Assembly: GCA_000827265.1 (NCBI GenBank)
Contig: KN834757.1
Coordinates: forward strand, 62,001-126,000
Length of the DNA: 64,000 bases
Direction of reading: 5' to 3'
DNA from: Collybiopsis luxurians FD-317 M1
Lineage: Eukaryota; Basidiomycota; Agaricomycetes; Agaricales; Omphalotaceae
The position numbers were made by a program, and so were the translations under genes. Shown here in pieces: positions 35,091 through 46,614 of this stretch; position 1 is the stretch's first letter, and each line of letters starts with the position of its first letter. Under the pieces are notes generated by a model. The model did not search any database. It had not been told where the DNA came from and saw only the letters and a list, made by a program, of their open reading frames with translations.

Positions 35091-36176
35091 TCAGGATAAA
35101 TCCCGAATCGTAAAAAACTCACTTGATCTTTGAGCCAATCGACCTAGACGAAGGGTATACCGCATCAGCTTACGTGCATAGCAACTAATGAAAATTCCGT
35201 ACTTCAGCACTTGAATGTCGATCCGCATTATCGACCACTTCGATTTCCGTGTCCAAGTCTGTTGAGCATTGCCATTGTCTGAGGAAGTCGGGGATGCGTT
35301 GTCGCCGGTGATCTTGCGCTTCCCCGAGGGCTTCCCCTTGTCTGCGCGAGACGCCCGACCTTTCTGGCGTGGGCGGTGGTAGTCCATCAATGAGGGTAAC
35401 GTCACCGATGTGGGTTCTGGAACGTGCGATTCGTCTTTGACGGCGAGTTCCTGTTCCTGGTCCTGATCTGCTGTCCAATGAAATCATTTAGAATGACGAA
35501 TGGAATGTCAGAGGCAAATGGACAGACGAAAGAATTATGAGAGAATGAGATAACAACAGTGCCCCCAAAAAAAGATGACTGAGTACCCACCAAACAGCTT
35601 ATCGACGTCCTCTACAGTGATGGCCGGAGATAACCCAAGTGGTGAAGCGCCCCACTTCATAGAATTGTAAGACGGAGAGGTCGCCGGTCTAGGAGGAGCA
35701 AAGTTGCCTAGGGCCGGTGGCGACCTCCGCGATAAACCACCGCCACCGAAGGTTGGTGTGCCAGCGCTACCATGCATGCCAGCCAACCCAGGATGATAAA
35801 AGTCATACGACGTCGAAGGACGACGAGTGAGGCTTCTTTCACGTCTATGACCAGTCAAACTTCTTCTTCTCCTCGACCTCGTTCGACGTTCGTCGAACAC
35901 GTGCGGTGCAATGCCACTGATGACTTCTTTGTGTGTCGGACGGAAATTGGCTATAGCTTCAGTGATATCCAAAGGCTTTGCAGGAATTGGGGTAATAATA
36001 TCGTCATTAGGAGGAGATAATTCTGAATGAAAATCTGAAATGCAGTTTTGGTCGTCAACGCAGGCAGTGGTGTTGACAGGAAACTGGATGAGGTTGGGCT
36101 GAACTTTCTTGTCAATGTCGATGTCGATGACAGGGGTCGAGGTAGTGAGGCCAGCTCCAGCTGTAGACGCAGACAT
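35091..36176 (-). CDS. Hypothetical basic, disordered protein
   Basis: The first exon starts at 36176 (MSASTAGAGLTTSTPVIDID) and runs to DVDKLFG near 35591. It joins by a GTGGGT..ACAG intron to ADQDQEQELAVKDESHVPEP, VTLPSLMDYHRPRQKGRASR and ADKGKPSGKRKITGDNASPT. A longer overlapping frame exists in the second exon, but the chosen frame fits the splice phase. The protein is rich in Arg, Ser and Pro, with an RTRSRRRRSLTGHRRERS block that looks like a nuclear localisation or RNA-binding patch. It has no transmembrane helix and no domain I recognise. The C-terminal end (stop 35091) is uncertain, because a donor-like site near 35175 could lead to a further exon. Confidence 0.6.
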
Positions 36177-37186
36177 CGTCTCGACTCGACGTGGAAGAAA
36201 GAAACAAAGCCCTGTCGACCATCATTTGCCCGTTTCGGATAAAGACCACAGCCAAATTCGGCCCGGTTCCCGATTAGTCAGCGTGACGTCGCGTATTCAA
36301 CGCGTCCGAGCGCGTTAGGCTGAAAGGGTATATGCAAGTTTATGCATAGCTTTGATATGCTTCTGACATGCTTTCACCTGGATTTAAGTTGTCTAAAACA
36401 GATTAATTGTATTTACTGTAGATCGTCATACAACATCTCCTATACCGTAGCCGAAACCTGTTTATGTACAAATGTCAAAATCATGGCCTTATCGTTTGGA
36501 CATGAAACGTCGGGCTTCTTGTTATGCGTTAATTGGACACGACAGGATCGACATGTCCCTCGTCGATGAAAATCTCCATGTACTCTTTCCACTGCACGGG
36601 TATTCCAGATAGGTAGATCCAGCTATGTACAGGTACATGATCTACTGATGTACTGACTAATTCAAAGGCTCAGAGCCCCGAGCCCATTAAGCCCGGCTCT
36701 ACCTCAGCTCTAGCTTGCTAAGCCAGGCTCACGGGCCAGACTTCTCAGAGGCTCCCAGCCGAGTCCTCAGCCGGGACCTACTCATATGCGGCAAATTATT
36801 GAGCTGTACAGTTAATGACCCATGTCACCTCAACAGTGACAATTAAGTATCTACTATTCGCAAATAAATAAATAGTCACGGCGAATTTCAGTGCTTTCTG
36901 AAATGATGCCGAGGTCAAGCAGAGCTTCTTCCTTCTTGAAAAGAAGCTGTTGCAGATGTCCAACAGGCAAAGGAGAAGGTTGAAAATTGAAATGAAGGTG
37001 AAAGCAATGAATGAGATAACATTTACCTCATTCATCTAGTGCAGTCTCATGTTGAATTTTCAAGCCGGGGCTTGAGCCTGAGCCGGACCCCAGCCGGAGT
37101 CAACTCGGGCCCGGCTTGAGTTTTAGATGAGCCTTGGCCACAGCCGACACACCTAATTTACATCTAATATACAATTGTCCTCCAAC
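36177..37186. other. Intergenic region with GC-rich repeat element
   Basis: 36655-37150 holds a GC-rich element with GAGCC/GGCTC blocks at both sides and an AT-rich middle. The left part should hold the promoter of the gene starting at 36176. No coding sequence is supported. Confidence 0.4.
36655..37150. mobile_element. Possible hAT-like non-autonomous element
   Basis: The right end, read inward on the minus strand from 37150, is GTGTGTCGGCTGTGGCCAAG, followed by GGGCCCGAGTTGACTC and further GGCTC blocks. The left end has AAGGCTCAGAGCCCCGAGCC. CTAATT occurs on both flanks (about 36649 and 37152) and could be a target duplication, although hAT elements normally make 8 bp. The similarity to the start of the segment at 9061 supports a repeat family. 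Confidence 0.35.
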
Positions 37187-38401
37187 TTACAACGAAGAAT
37201 ACTCTGGCGGTAAATCGATCACTTGCCCATGTCCATAGCCGGTGTTTGTGACCGGTGCCCTCACTCCACTATCCTGATGAAGGCGGAAGACGGCAGTCGT
37301 AGCATTATCAGAATCATGACCATGACCATCATTCGTCATATCCTCATCCCTCCTCTCCCCTCCCCCCGGCGCAGACTCGGGATGAATCGAGGGCACAGAT
37401 CTAGACGCGCCCCCGGTGTCAGATGAATGTCCAACTCTTGACTGTGACATTCCCTCTCCCCTTGGCCCAAACGCCTGCATGGACTCGGTCGCCTCAAATG
37501 GGGAAATTGCCACCCCGGCAGTGCTGCTGGCGGGCGCATCATCTCGATGCCTTCTCCGTCGGTTCCACAAGACCAACAAAAGCATTCCCACAACGAGTAT
37601 GATAATACCGCTGATGACGCCTCCCACAATTGCGGCGGAATGATGTTCAGCTTTCTGATCCGTGGGATCTGAAGAGCTAGCTGTCGAAGTAGTTATTTGT
37701 GTACTATGTGAACTAGAATAAGCCCACCAATGAAACTTTGAGGAAGATTTAGTCACCTCGACAAAGCGGCATTGGTATCTACCGGAATAGTTGCAATGGT
37801 CGTTGTGTCCGTTTGGCTAAAAATAAATGCAATTGAAATTTGAGAGATTTTAAAAATAGAATCATATGAAAAAACGAACTTGCACGTACCCTACAATCTC
37901 ATAAAGGACTACCACATGTGTGGCCCTTCAAAGGCAGAAAGCAATATGAGGTAAACAAAAATTCACGAGTCTTCTCCTTCCACTGTACCACACATCTCTT
38001 TCTAAAAGCCAAAGTACTGGTACTCACGTCAACTCGGGCACACTCAAAGTAAACGCCGATAAATCAGATCCACTTGGAATTGAAAAAACGTCCACCGGAG
38101 AAATCGTCGTTGCAGTTAGAGAATTTCCAGAATTACCATTCGAAGTCCTCAGCGGGCCTTCATTCGCAAACACCACTTCAAAAGGCGGCGGCTGTCCTAT
38201 AACCATCGCAGTTATCGTTTGCCCTGGAGTAAGGGTACCAGTAACCGGCTGAAAAGTGAAAGCAGTCTGCGCAAAAGTAACCTCGGCCAGGCTTGACACA
38301 GAACACCTAAATGTTAAATTCGAGTAAATTGACGCTTTCGCTCCTACTTACCACACGAGCACTAGAAAAGCAGATGAACAAACACTCTTCCAGGAGACCA
38401 T
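37187..38401 (-). CDS. Single-pass membrane protein with PPEY tail, paralogue 1
   Basis: The start at 38401 gives MVSWKSVCSSAFLVLVWCSV (signal peptide), joined by a GTAAGT..TTTAG intron to SSLAEVTFAQTAFTFQPVTG and GQPPPFEVVFANEGPL. Two very short exons (ATHVVVLYEIVG; TTTIATIPVDTNAALS) follow. A Ser/Thr-rich stalk leads to the helix HHSAAIVGGVISGIIILVVG followed by the basic stop-transfer WNRRRRHRDD. The cytosolic tail (ISPFEATESMQAFGP.. ..FRLHQDSGVRAPV) ends VIDLPPEYSSL. This is a type I membrane protein with a small extracellular beta-type domain. I do not know a named family for it. The final PPEY is a WW-domain (Rsp5-type ligase) binding motif. Paralogue 2 at 49301-50972 shares every block. 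Confidence 0.8.
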
Positions 38402-39715
38402 ACTTCCTGGTCTTTTTTTTTGAGCGACAAAATTAACCTCAAATACGAGAGTTCAAGGAGGGGAGGGGAATACTAGGGGGGATTGAAAACGAAAAGCTTC
38501 GTCTTCGGGCAAGCTTATTTATAGGAAAATGCCATCAATAGAGTACGTAGATACATCATCAAAGTTCGAAGACGACGTCGTTGGGTCCGTCCAGTAAAGA
38601 CATTCAGTTCATGATCCGCACTATTTGCGACGGTCCTGATTTCATCCGTTTACGGGAATCTATGGAAAGTACAGACCAGACGGTCAGGATCAGGATCTAT
38701 TAATACGTAGTCATGCACTATTTTAAGCGCAGTATGCAACAAGAACGGTGAGGGTACTTAGACGACTGATAGACTGCCCTTGATATGAGCGCTTGATAAC
38801 CCTGTTGAGGATTGAAGCAAAATTTTTAAACTTGTTTATGCGCAACCTTTAATCAATTTCTTACCGATAAAATCCAGGTCGTTTCCATTCTTTCAAGAGA
38901 AGTTGAAAAGTAAAAGAGATATCTCCGAGTCGATGAAAGATATATACGCACACGTCTGTATACAAGCGACAGGTCTTCTAACTGCGACAACCAACGAAAA
39001 TCACTTCCTCATTCCCACTACTCCACGATGACAGCATCCTAATCCACTCTTATTGATCCTCCGGTGAAGGCACGTCACGGCCGCGCGCAACTGCGCTTCG
39101 GCATCTGTCAATCTTCCAGTGTCCGTAGATTCTGCTGCTGTTGAAATTGCCTCATCTAACAATTTCCTCGGAGGAAGAAGGCCCGCTTGTTTACGAGGCG
39201 CGGAACTTGTATCCGGAAATGTAAAAGACTCGTTTCTTTCACGAAAAATGGCGGTTCAGGTTGCAAACGGCGCTGCGACTGAGGGTATTCAATCTCCTGC
39301 CTGAATCTGAGGCTCAACAGGGCAGTGATCGTTGTCTGGTCCGGAGCAACATCGGCGGAGTTGAGTCTAACTTCAACACTCAGGACTTTGCATTAACTGG
39401 GGAGCAGCTTCTTATAGAGTTCTGAATTGGAAAGAAAGGCGATCATGGTGCTTTCCTTGTCCGAATACAAAAACTTGACCTCCTCGTCATGTCCCACGCC
39501 GACCACACTGGAGATCTTTGGCTTTGGAGAGGCCTGATTGGGCCTAATGATGAATGGAATAAAAATGAGGTTGTGTATATTCAAGCACGATTTTACTACC
39601 CTAAGCACTCTAATCAAAACCTAACTTCGCTGGATGGTGCTAATTAAGGTCTGAAGATTAACACTGGTCCCAGCTACTAAGTATTCACTGTGCCATCTAT
39701 CCCAACTCAACACTC
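38402..39715. other. Intergenic region with glutaminase relic
   Basis: 38402-39040 has no gene and holds the promoter of the 37187-38401 gene. 39045-39290 is a relic described separately. 39390-39620 has a minus-strand open frame without recognisable motif, which I do not call. Confidence 0.4.
39045..39290 (-). pseudogene. Relic of a glutaminase-family C-terminal exon
   Basis: The plus strand reads CTCTTATTGATCCTCCGGTG, matching the stop plus PPPEYQ region of copy 6 (CTCATTGATACTCCGGCGG). Then at 39155-39215 TTTCCTCGGAGGAAGAAGGC, GCTTGTTTACGAGGCGCGGA and ACTTGT match the LPRK..-coding block of copy 3 (39890-39935). Coding continuity is lost. This short decayed fragment, just downstream of copy 3, shows that another copy once stood here. 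Confidence 0.55.
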
Positions 39716-42700
39716 TCATTGATATACTGGCGGAGGCTCATACTGCCCCCTCATTCTGATCTCTTCCATTTCCCTTCTCAGATCCTCCATCTCCCTTCTC
39801 AACTCAACAGTACGGTCCACTGACTGAGAGTCTGTAGGCTTGGCTGCTACCACAGAACTGCCAATATTGTAGTTGGTATTGCTACGTAGAACTTTTCTGG
39901 GAAGAAGGCGTGCTTCTACATGAGGCACAGAGCTTGTCTCACTTGAAGTTCTTCTCTGATAGGAATATGGTTCAGCTTGATGTCTATTTGAAGGTTGCCG
40001 CAAAGCCAAACTGCTCTCTCTCTTGAACCTGAACAACATGGTGGCAAAGTTTCCAGGTGCATTTGTGTCGCGGTCAAGTGCTACACCTCTCCTCATATGG
40101 CGTCGGCGGTAAAATAAGAATCCGAAAGCTATAAGGGCAAGAAATGCAACACCTCCAACCACACTTCCAGCAATTATTCTAGGTGTGGATTTACTCGAGT
40201 GGGAGCCGCCACCACCGCTGAGCGGACTAGTCTGTTTCGGGAGGCTGGAAAAATTGTTTTCCAGCAATAAGTGCATTGACAAAATTGGACAAACAAGGCC
40301 AGACTCACTTGAGAGCAAGCAGAGCATACATTGCGCCTTGAGCAGGACTGTAAATGAGTCAGTGACTTTCTTTTGAATGGGACTCTGGGCTAGTTACCTT
40401 GCAGCCCCGCCCTGGGGATTCCCATTAGACGCGTCATATGTTGTAGGGAAAACAATGAAATTGTTTTGATTCGATGCCGCGACATGCACCATGGATACCA
40501 ACAAATCCCGCGTCTTTGAGTCAGTCACTGTTCCAGCAGTGAAGAGTGTCCAGTGAGATTTGGCTGTACTATTTTGATTGCTATCAAATGGCAATCCAAA
40601 TGTTTGGTCTATTAACCATACATAAGCAAAGTTGTTGAAAATTTGGTGCCCAGTTCTCACCTGAGGAAGCTGCACTTGAGTACCATGAAGTTTGGTTGCT
40701 GTAGATCTGTGGGGTTGGAATTGGTTCATGCGAATCTCAGAGCATCAAAGGACCAAGACATACAGTTTCATCTACAAGATTGAATCCAAGAAGCTTATCA
40801 GGGTAAAGATTATACATCAAACTCCAGGAGTTTGAAGTGTTGTATGTCGAAGTCAAATGGCCTGAAGACACAGCGAGATGCTGCCATTGAGAGGCCAAGG
40901 AGGAGGCCGTTTCCTATGTGAACATGAAGTTGATTCTACAGATTTGGAAAGTGAATAGGAAAGAACATACCAAATACTTATTATAGTCATCAGACTGACC
41001 TACCGCTTGACTAATCTCGGCCATGGATCTGATCGCAATGATCCCCTTGATAGCCAAGTTGGTCATATTGGTGTTACTCAAGCCATCTGCAGAGCTACTG
41101 GATAGGAAAAGGTAAGTGTGAATTCCGATGTACAACAAATGTCACTGGACAGAAATGTGAATGTGGACCTACAATCCATTGGGAAACAATGGCTTCTCCG
41201 AGATCAGTGAAGTAGTCCATTTGTTTAATGTCGAGTACTAAAAACCAACAGGTAAAAGAGACATGGGTATCGAGTTGTATAAGAGAGCAAACAGAAAACA
41301 TACATATAATGACAGCAAAGATTAGTCACCACTAAAAGTTGCATGAGCCCATGCCATAATCAACATATCACCGATATACTCCATTGCCAAAGAGAGTGTC
41401 GGATTACTATTGCCAATAGCAGAAGGGAATGTGTTACCCAAGTCATTGGCAGCGAAATCCTTAGTGTACAATCCAGATGATTCATATTGCAGAAGTGGTT
41501 TGAGAAGATATCCAGCCCAAGAAGCATTGAAGTATAGGATTGCAGGTAAAGCCGCGTATAGAACTTCAACTGGGTTTGTTCGCCTTTAATACAGTCCGAG
41601 ATGCTGAATTCAGAAATTTGTTTGCTACACAAACATATACTTCTCACTGAGTATTCCCAGTATCTTTCATGAAGATCAAAACATCAGAGCTGTTTAGCTT
41701 TCCATTTGAATCGATGCCAACGGTGATTTCCATTCCAGCCATAACTTGTCGCGATGCCAAAGAAACTAAGTCTGTATAGTCGGATGATATCTTCTTTGCA
41801 TCTGAAACAATCTTGTTATCCAGAGCGATTGCCCGCTGGAGAGCGCTCGAAGCGTTGTTCATGAAATCTGACATCTACGTAAAGCGAATAAGAATGGGTT
41901 ACAACTGTTCATGCCGCACAAAGCTACGTACCGCTGTCGGGACATCGGAATATCTTGTGAAAAAGTACGGTTGGCGGGTTTGGTTTCCCGTAGTGGTTGT
42001 ATAGACGATATCCCGGCTTCGAACTAGGCCAATTCCCCAGACAACTGGAGACGATGTGGATGTGATGGTTCCGAGATCGCTGCTGAATGCGAAAACGGGA
42101 AGATTACTAGAGCCGATACACATCATTATCAATAACAGGTGTTTCAAAAGAAACATTTCCCAAGAGTAAGTTAACTCACTTTTGAATGGCCCGAAAATTT
42201 CCATCCTGGGTGTTGTTAAGCTTGCCATTGTTAAGAAAGGCTTCGCGAGTTGTGTGTACCTCGCTATTTTGATAAGTGACACCGCTTCCCTGAGAACTTT
42301 GTCATTGGATAAAAATAGTGCTCAACTGCCAGAACCCACTGCATTAGTCACATGGTAGGCCACCCCATCCTCTGCCATGTTATCTAATTCTGCCATGTAT
42401 TGAAGATTAGAACATTGAACTTGGTGGTAAATAATAGAGTCAGTGGTATTGGTATTCCATTGTATAAACTTGGTACGGTTGGAAGATGCCCATTCTAGAT
42501 CCGGAGGTCAAAGGAATTGAATCAAAAAGGTGTGAGTGAGGCATCAATCAAAACAAAAACCGTAATGTCTTGGTATACTTGCAATGAATGAGGGTTGCCG
42601 TCCGTTGAGGAAGCTTCGAAATAAATATAACTGAAAGGGAAAGATTGTAAAACTAAATCTTCAGGCTGAGTGCAAACACATCAGTATAAAATCAAGGAGT

Positions 42701-43181
42701 CAGATACAGCAATATAACTAAATTAAGCACACATGTCTACCTCAATTGGACTGAGAAAAGTAATGTTTATTGCCATCAAACCGGCTGATAAACTCAGAAT
42801 AGAACGCGTGGGGGTGACTTGATAACCATTCAAAGTTGCAGTATTGAGTGTTGCGTTCGGTTTTACATTTGGATCCGCACCCAGCCAGTTGTAATATGCA
42901 CCATCGACTCGCAACAATCCAGCCCATCCCAAAATCTAAAACAAAAACGGACCATTTATCAGTTTGCAAATCTGAGCGAGTGCGAAATCACATACATAAT
43001 TTGTGGTCCAGAAATACGGCCATTGAATAGACCCATTGGCGGCCGTTGTTGTCGAAGTGTGAGACAGGTAGGCCTGGAGATAGGGAGACCGGACAGCAAG
43101 AGGAATTGCAGGAGGCTGTATAGATTGACTCCACGCTGGCAAGAAGCGAAAGGAAAGAATAATGCAAAGTAGAAGCAACAT
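39716..43181 (-). CDS. Membrane-anchored glutaminase-like protein, copy 3 (possibly damaged)
   Basis: This is a full-length member of the family. The start at 43181 gives the signal peptide MLLLLCIILSFRFLPAWSQS, then IQPPAIPLAVRSPYLQAYLS. Other blocks are GYQVTPTRSILSLSAGLMAI, SSPVVWGIGLVRSRDIVYTT, DYTDLVSLASRQVMAGMEIT, ADGLSNTNMTNLAIKGIIAI and NQNNFIVFPTTYDASNGNPQ. The last exon codes the Gly/Ser stalk, helix IIAGSVVGGVAFLALIAFGF, LFYRRRHMRRG and a coiled-coil tail ending RMRGQYEPPPVYQ (PPVY). At the end of exon 3 (about 42560) the other copies have ..GAT ATC AGT GGT G before the donor. Here about 4 nt are missing (ACATTACG then GTTTTT), so normal splicing to EWASS.. would be out of frame. 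An acceptor-like AAG 27 nt inside the next exon would restore frame at the cost of nine residues. It may be functional with a small deletion, or an early pseudogene. Confidence 0.7.
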
Positions 43182-43572
43182 GGTAGCTGAACAAGTTCAA
43201 AGAGCTGTCGCAGATGGCAAAATATGGGAACCAAGAGTATGCACTTGAGTATGCACTTGAGCTAATATACATATCTGAAGCAATACAATCAGGAGAGGCC
43301 GCACGGCGAACACTATGGTTACCCACTATATTGCCTCCATCAACAATGTACCGTTGCCGAAGTTGAGTTTGGTTCGTTCTAAATGATATATCAAAGGGAG
43401 AGGATGATCAGAGTGATGTCTCGACCAAATTCTCAGTATTCTATTTGGTCCACGCACAACAATGAGTTGTTGGCTTGGAATAAGGACACAGTATTGTATC
43501 GAATGGGAGAAGACGAGGGCAGGAGGCCTAGGTGCTAAAATTCCATATCCTACTAATTAAAGTGTTATCTCA

Positions 43573-44240
43573 TCCTTAGTGCTGCCCGCGGCGGCAATCC
43601 CTGACTCCATCAGGAAAAAGTAATTGTTCCTTCGCAACAGTGTTACATTTGGTTATAATGTTATCAACTGAACTTTTCAAACCACTCATTCGCCCTTCGA
43701 TGGGAATCTGTACTTGTCTATCTGTGAGATGTACTTGAAACATTTGGAACTGATATTGCACATCCTTTGTTCAGATCTTCTCCTCTCAAAAGAGGGTTGA
43801 TATTCCCAGTGATGTTTTGTTGGATAGCTTCCTGAACACTATACAACTTGACACATGCTCTTGCAATGTTGGGGACAGCAGCAGATTTGGTAGTTCAAGA
43901 AGAATTTGAGGGAAAGGAAATCAGGGTCTCTAGCCTGAGTTTATTCTGCTGTAAGATTCGGCGGCAGGGGAACCCCAAAAGGCACAATAGGCAACTGTAT
44001 TGCTATATTCATTGGCAATAGTTATTGTTTACAGAAGGTCTATCCCAACTGTGTAAGTCAGGGAGCGGAGAGAGAATGTAACGCCTGAGGCCCTGAAAAG
44101 TTTTCATATTTTTCCGCGGCATGAGAATATAGAGATTAGATAAGGGTGTGTGAAAGAGTTACCTATTGGGGCGAAATTTAGGAAGATTCTGGCCGATCCT
44201 AACAAACACAGCCTCCCTTCCCTTCGGTCAGAGTCGGGGA
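43573..44240 (-). mobile_element. Helentron (Helitron2)-like element B
   Basis: This is a 668-bp element of the same family as element A. In its own orientation it starts TCCCCGACTCTGACC and ends GGATTGCCGCCGCGGGCAGC-ACTAAGGA, with a hairpin (one mismatch) before the end and a near-exact inverted copy of the start (GAGTCAGGGA) just before the hairpin. The duplicated region at 48912-48935 gives the empty site: CCTCA directly followed by TCTTCGG. This proves both boundaries and the absence of a target duplication (insertion between A and T). It has no coding capacity. Confidence 0.8.
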
Positions 44241-44784
44241 TCTTCGGCATTTAGATGCCGAGATCCAAATGAGATACTAAGGGATCTTGTCTACCGAAGA
44301 ATCATTCATTGCATTTAAGAGGGCTATTCCCGCCTGCAACGTAGATGATTTGTTAGCCTGCAGTGGTCGCTTGTAGCGGGAATACAGCAATAGTCAGTCA
44401 AATCAGAAGACTTTTTTAGATGGCTTCTCGAACCCGTGGAACTGAGGAGAGGGCTGGTAAATCAAAATTTGGAGATGTCTGTTGTTTGTGGGCAGAGGAA
44501 AAGCTGTTTGTTCTTTTTATTTTAAGTGTGGGAGAATCTCGAAAATGAATCGCCTCAGGGTACAAGTCACACCTGATGGACAAGTTTTTCGCGGCTTAAA
44601 AATATAAGGGGATATGCTCAAAATGATTCTTGATTTTTCCTCAAAGATTGAAATCCTTTTCCATCAGAAAACTCTATCATTCAATGCCCGAAAAAGAAGT
44701 AAAACAATGAACTATTTTCTTTGTTTCGCTTATTCAAAATGGTCCTTTTCTCACCTGATTAAGAAAATCTTTCTCATAGGATAA

Positions 44785-45174
44785 AATTGGCTTTTCGGCC
44801 TGAACATAGATAATAATCTTTCGCATCTGATAACTGTAATCTTGCACGCCTGTTAAATTTTGAATTTTTCCTTTGTGAAACCAAATGCCCACTTTTTGCG
44901 GAAACGCCGAGGAGCCACTCAGATTCACAAATAATAAGATATGCTAATGTAGAGATTATCAGATGATGCTTGGAACAGTTCTATGAGTATTTGATGTACA
45001 ATTACCACAATAATGTTGTAGAATACACTATCTGTAAACTTGAGCAGCTCCTTGGCGCTTCTGCAAAAAGTGGGCATTTGGTTCTGCGAAGGAAAAATTC
45101 AAAATTTAACAGGTGCGCAAGACTACAGTTATCAAATGCGAAAGATTATCTACGTCCGGGCTGAAAGGCCAATT
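44785..45174. repeat. Long inverted repeat (about 120-bp arms) beside telomere-like bases
   Basis: Arms 44785-44908 and 45054-45174 are inverted copies, closely matched along their length (for example GCAAAAAGTGGGCATTTGGT and AAAATTCAAAATTTAACAGG on the plus strand of the right arm). They are separated by about 145 bp. Directly after the right arm, 45176-45200 reads as C-rich telomere-like units (AACCCCTAGCCCCCTAACCC). This could be a foldback MITE or a break-repair scar. Confidence 0.65.
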
Positions 45175-45598
45175 AACCCCTAGCCCCCTAACCCCTAAGA
45201 GAAATGGGCTTGCTTTTTAATGAGCTAGTATTGAGCCGGCCCACCACTTTCTGTAACCCTAAGTATTGGCGCGACTCGGAGAAAATGGTGGCGAGGATAA
45301 TGTGGAGCACTCTAATAAAAGCAGTTTGATATGTTCTGAGTGATATCTCGACCAAATTCTATCTTTTGCTTCTTCTAATATAAGTTATTGACTTTGGATC
45401 AGAGCTGAAATGGTTGACAGGTGACAGCAACTTGTAAGAGCATGTCAATTATACAATTAACGCGACTTGCAAGAGCAAGTATTTGGTAAATAGTTTAAAA
45501 CTTGTTATATCAATACTAACTATACAATATCTCTGTCCCCAGCTCATAGCTCACAGCAACTGCTCATGCCATCCATCCCAGTGTCTAATTCAACACTC

Positions 45599-46614
45599 TC
45601 ACTGATATTTTGGTGGAGATTCATACTGCCCCCTCATTCTGATCTCTTCCATTTCCCTTCTTAAATTCTCCACCTCCCCTCTCAACTCTGCAGTACTGGC
45701 CACAGACCAGGTTCTGTAGAGTCTGTGGCTGCCACCAAGCTGCTGGTATTGTAATGGCTATTGCTATGTAATACTTTTCTGGGAAGAGGACCCGCTTCTC
45801 CATGAGGCGCAGAGCTTGCCTCCCTTGAAATCAGTGAAAGAAGGCCATTTCTACTCTGATGGGAGTACAGTTCAGCTTGATGTCTATTTGAAGGTTGCTG
45901 CAAAGCCAAAAGCCAAATTGCTTTCCCTCTTGAACCTGAATAACATGGTGGCAAAGTTTCCAAGTGCTTTTGTGTGACAGTAAAGTCCTATACCTCTCCT
46001 CATACGGCGTTGGTGGTAAAATAAGAATCCAAAAGCTATAAGGGCAAGAAATGCAACACCTCCGACCACACTTCCAGCAATGATTCTAGGTGTGGATTTA
46101 CTCAAGTGGGAGCTGCCGCCACTGCTGAGTGAGCTAGTCTGTTTCGGGAGGCTGGAAAAATTGTTTTCCAGCAATAAGTGCACTGACAGAATTGGACAAA
46201 CAAGTCCAGACTCACTTGAGAGCAAGTAGAGCATACATTGCACCTTGAGCAGGACTGTAAATGAGCCAGTGACTTTCTTTTGAATGAGATTCTGGGCTAG
46301 TTACTTTGCAGCTCCGCCTTGTGAATTCCCATTAGATGTGTCATATGTTGTAGGGAAAACAATGAAATTGTTTTGATTTGACACTGCAGCATGCACCATG
46401 GAAACCAACAAATCCTGCATCATTGAGTCAGTCACTGTTCCAGCAGTGAAGAGTGTCCAGTGAGATTTGGCTGTACTATTTTGATTGCTATCAAATGGCA
46501 ATCCAAATGTTTGGTCTATTAACCATCCATAAGCAAAATTGTTGAAAATTTGGTGCCCAGTTCTCACCTGAGGAAGCTGCACTTGATTACCATGAAGTTT
46601 GGTTGCTGTAGATC
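45599..46614 (-). pseudogene. Glutaminase-like copy 4, 3' half only
   Basis: This is closely similar to the 3' kilobase of copy 3. The remaining exons give QTFGLPFDSNQNSTAKSHWT, NQNNFIVFPTTYDTSNGNSQ, the stalk and helix (IIAGSVVGGVAFLALIAFGF), then frameshifts in the tail near 45905 (an extra AAGCCA-type insertion) and again near 45690. The end would read QYESPPKYQ. Homology stops abruptly at about 46614 and resumes only with the 5' flank at about 48062. The catalytic half and the signal peptide are missing, replaced by about 1.4 kb of unrelated sequence. Confidence 0.85.

Larger units (their letters stand above)
43182..45598. other. Duplicated flank between copies 3 and 4
   Basis: No gene is seen. 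43213-43572 and 44241-44570 are closely matched by blocks at 48062-48200, 48725-48924 and 48925-49255, so the glutaminase 5' flank was duplicated together with the gene. The first set contains a Helentron-like insertion (43573-44240). 44785-45174 is a long inverted repeat. 45247-45360 matches 48668-48800. Confidence 0.6.

Noticed and set aside
35185..35487. 100-codon frame overlapping the second exon of the unknown gene
   Set aside because: Its phase does not fit the first exon's donor; the overlapping frame with DQDQEQELAVKDES does.
39393..39617. 74-codon minus-strand frame downstream of copy 3
   Set aside because: Not similar to any family block and not joined to a plausible exon; probably chance.
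45176..45200. Chromosome-end telomere
   Set aside because: Only about two or three imperfect units, internal, with ordinary genes on both sides; at most an interstitial scar.
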